Of a DNA stretch of 64,000 bases, positions 62,131-64,000 are shown piece by piece. Below the pieces are notes generated by a model, which ran no database searches, was not told the DNA's origin, and saw only the letters and a list, made by a program, of their open reading frames with translations. Source of the DNA: JAIVGV01 sp032229975 (lineage in GTDB: Bacteria > Acidobacteriota > Blastocatellia > Pyrinomonadales > Pyrinomonadaceae); the NCBI GenBank assembly GCA_032229975.1, contig JAVXVG010000030.1, forward strand, positions 1 through 64,000, written 5' to 3'. The translations under genes and the position numbers were made by a program. Numbering within the stretch: the stretch's first letter is position 1; every line of letters starts with the position of its first letter.

Positions 62131-63849
62131 ATGTTTCGACGCTTCCTTTGGGCGAGCGCCTTCGTCGCGCTCGCTTCCCTCACGCTCTTCGCACAGAGTC
62201 TCAGTTGGACTCAGTGGAGCAAAGACCCCCAACACACCGGACAGATCAACGTCACCGGACAAAGCCTCAACCGCTTGCTCGCGGATGTTGTTTACGATCC
62301 CTTCGTCGCTCAAGAGATGGCCCCCGGTCAGGGCGACGGCGATCTGCTCGTTCACTACCAGACGCCGCTCGTTGATGGCGACGACGTTTTCATGGAGTTC
62401 AAGTCGGGCCAGTTTACGGACGTGACGACGTGGGAGACGCAGACGTGGAATGAGAAGCGACTCCACTGGGAGAACGGGCAGCTCGTGGAGAAGTGGACGT
62501 TCCAGAGCGACTGGAAGCCCGTGCCCTACGGTAGCCCCGCTTGGGAGCCGGTCTATCACTCTATCTTGGTCGGGAATTTCATCTACTCTCCCGGATTCGG
62601 CGGCACAGTTTACAAGCTCGACCGCACGACCGGCGCGGTCGTCGCACGCATCAACCCGTTCGGCAATAGCGTCGATGCGAAAATCTTCGTGGCTGGCCCC
62701 TTGAGCGCCGACAACGCGGGCAACGTCTATTACAACGCCCTCAAGCTGGCGAATAATAATCCGTGGGGCGTTGATGCCAACGGCTCGTGGCTCGTGAAGA
62801 TCGCCTCAGACAATACTGCGAAGAAGGCCACTTATGCGTCGCTCACTCCCGGCGCACCGGCAGCTAACGATCAATGCAAAGTCGGCTTCAGCAACAGCCA
62901 GCTTCCGTGGCCCCCTAGCCCCAACGCCGTCCCAACCACGACGGCCTGCGGCACGCAGCGCCCGGGCGTCAACATCGCTCCGGCCATCGCGCCCGACGGA
63001 ACTATTTACGTCGCCAGCCGCGCGCACCTCGTTACGCGCTACTGCTATCTCGTCGCCGTCAACCCTGATCTGACGCCCAAGTGGACTGCTTCGCTGCGCG
63101 GACGACTCAACGACGGCTGCAACGTCTTGCTTCCGCCCAACGGCACGCCCGGCGGTTGCCGCACGGGCGCGACAACCGGCGTCGATCCGAACACGAACGA
63201 GCCGCCCCCGGGAAGAATCTTCGACGACAGCACAGCTTCGCCGACCGTCGCGCCCGACGGAAGCGTCCTCTTCGGCGTGCTCACCTTCTACAACTACTCG
63301 CAGGGCCACCTCTTCAAGTTCAGCTCGACGGGCGATTTCCAAGGCTCGTATCCCTTCGGCTGGGACGTGACACCCGCGATCTACTCACACGGCGGCACGT
63401 ACTCAATCGTCGTCAAAGACAACCATTACGCCGTCGGGTCTTACTGTAGCGTCGAACAGTATTGCCCGTCGGATCGCACCGCCAACACGCCGAACGATCC
63501 GGAGGCGTATTTCGTCACTCGTCTTAACCACAACATGAACGTCGAGTGGAAATACCAGAACACCAACCCTCTGAGCTGCACGCGACATCCAGACGGATCG
63601 GTCACGTGCGTAAGCGATCACCCGAACGGCTTCGAGTGGTGTGTCAATGCCTTCGGCATTGATCAGAACGGCGTCGTCTATGCCAACAGCGAGGACGGCA
63701 ACGCCTTCGCCATCAACCCCGACGGCACGCTCAAGCAGAGAACCTTCCTTCAACTGGCCATCGGCGCGGCTTACACACCGATGAGCATCGGAGCGGACGG
63801 CAAGACTTACGCTCAGAACGCCGGCCACCTCTTCGTTCTGGGCAACTAG
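62131..63849 (+). CDS. Exported PQQ-like beta-propeller repeat protein
   Basis: 572 residues, with AAGGAGG upstream. Signal peptide (FLWASAFVALASLTLFAQS). The rest is a chain of beta-propeller blades of the PQQ/WD-like kind: repeats such as TPLVDGDDVFMEF, GTVYKLDRTTGAVVARI, APAIAPDGTIYVASRAHL, SPTVAPDGSVLFGVLTF, GVVYANSEDGNAFAINPDG. At least eight cysteines suggest disulfides. No PQQ-binding Asp/Lys pair is clear, so it is more likely a binding scaffold than a dehydrogenase. A strong terminator follows. Confidence 0.8.
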   Translation: MFRRFLWASAFVALASLTLFAQSLSWTQWSKDPQHTGQINVTGQSLNRLLADVVYDPFVAQEMAPGQGDGDLLVHYQTPLVDGDDVFMEFKSGQFTDVTTWETQTWNEKRLHWENGQLVEKWTFQSDWKPVPYGSPAWEPVYHSILVGNFIYSPGFGGTVYKLDRTTGAVVARINPFGNSVDAKIFVAGPLSADNAGNVYYNALKLANNNPWGVDANGSWLVKIASDNTAKKATYASLTPGAPAANDQCKVGFSNSQLPWPPSPNAVPTTTACGTQRPGVNIAPAIAPDGTIYVASRAHLVTRYCYLVAVNPDLTPKWTASLRGRLNDGCNVLLPPNGTPGGCRTGATTGVDPNTNEPPPGRIFDDSTASPTVAPDGSVLFGVLTFYNYSQGHLFKFSSTGDFQGSYPFGWDVTPAIYSHGGTYSIVVKDNHYAVGSYCSVEQYCPSDRTANTPNDPEAYFVTRLNHNMNVEWKYQNTNPLSCTRHPDGSVTCVSDHPNGFEWCVNAFGIDQNGVVYANSEDGNAFAINPDGTLKQRTFLQLAIGAAYTPMSIGADGKTYAQNAGHLFVLGN

Positions 63850-63880
63850 CCCGGCGCGTTTCTCTTTAATGTTCAGGTTT

Positions 63881-63920
63881 GGTCGGGGGCACGCGCGTTC
63901 GTTGCCCCCGACCTTTTTTT
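63881..63920 (+). terminator. Intrinsic terminator
   Basis: GGTCGGGGGCA (63881-63891) pairs perfectly with 63903-63913, followed by seven T. Confidence 0.92.
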
Positions 63921-63967
63921 AACTGACAACGCGCAGTGTGAACTAACATCTCGCCCGCCGACGCGTT

Positions 63968-63973
63968 TATAAT
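63968..63973 (+). promoter_or_regulatory. TATAAT box of a leaderless gene at the right edge
   Basis: Perfect TATAAT followed by 6 nt and an ATG. No good -35 is seen at 16-18 bp. Confidence 0.5.
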
Positions 63974-63979
63974 CCGCAG

Positions 63980-64000
63980 ATGGAAACGATCAAGGACGCG
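63980..64000 (+). CDS. First codons of a gene cut by the window edge
   Basis: Seven codons (METIKDA) begin 6 nt after a TATAAT box, suggesting a leaderless message. No function can be assigned. Confidence 0.5.

Noticed and set aside
61899..62183. Minus-strand frame in the beta-propeller leader as a gene
   Set aside because: No ribosome site, overlaps the start of the supported gene, and no recognisable protein.

Overview
The window reads as chromosomal DNA of a GC-rich, Gram-negative bacterium. My best guess is an acidobacterium of the Blastocatellia/Pyrinomonadales type. Reasons are the many secreted TPR and retropepsin-like proteins, M13, M28 and CAP-domain exported proteins, PEP-CTERM proteins, MacB-type ABC parts, a stand-alone nuoI, and heavy use of TTG/GTG starts. 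This assignment is inference from gene style; there is no rRNA in the window. One tRNA (Pro, GGG) is present, and there is no phage, IS element or CRISPR array.

Layout. 1-6 kb: the start of an exported protein, glutamate dehydrogenase, LarE, then exported TPR and small proteins. 6-16 kb: M28 peptidase, zinc-ribbon proteins, a MacB-like permease, SirB1-like, HAD, cNMP-DUF1003 and an ABC ATPase. 15.7-21.3 kb: a minus-strand energy/nucleotide block (nuoI, ndk, sucD, a beta-CASP RNase, sucC), with sucC and sucD unusually separated. 21.5-31.2 kb: nucleoside deoxyribosyltransferase-like protein, M13 peptidase, OsmC, CAP protein, tRNA-Pro with merR, aspartyl protease, aminotransferase and thiL. 31.3-37.9 kb: TonB, cysS, hicAB and a small AT-richer islet with a TIR-domain protein, a DUF5678-like protein, a mini-retropepsin and an array of twenty-four 21-bp repeats. 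37.9-52.9 kb: aminotransferase, two TPR proteins, an amidohydrolase/MFS/lytic transglycosylase operon, a PIN protein, a TPR-retropepsin, archaeal-type Ogg2, dacB and murJ. 53-64 kb: three tandem PEP-CTERM genes, the nnr-tsaE-bacilliredoxin-recG-rsmD housekeeping run, and an exported beta-propeller protein.

The most striking signal is not a gene. Many intergenic gaps hold long inverted repeats whose arms are built of degenerate 7-bp units. Unit sequences differ between loci, but the 7-bp phase and mirrored arms are shared. Stems reach 31 bp perfect. They often overlap gene 3' ends, supplying stop codons and short C-terminal tails, and one-armed versions lie in frame inside thiL and an MFS transporter gene.

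Several start sites could be fixed from sigma70-like promoters. nnr, hicA and the gene at the right edge look leaderless, with exactly 6 nt between the -10 hexamer and the start codon.
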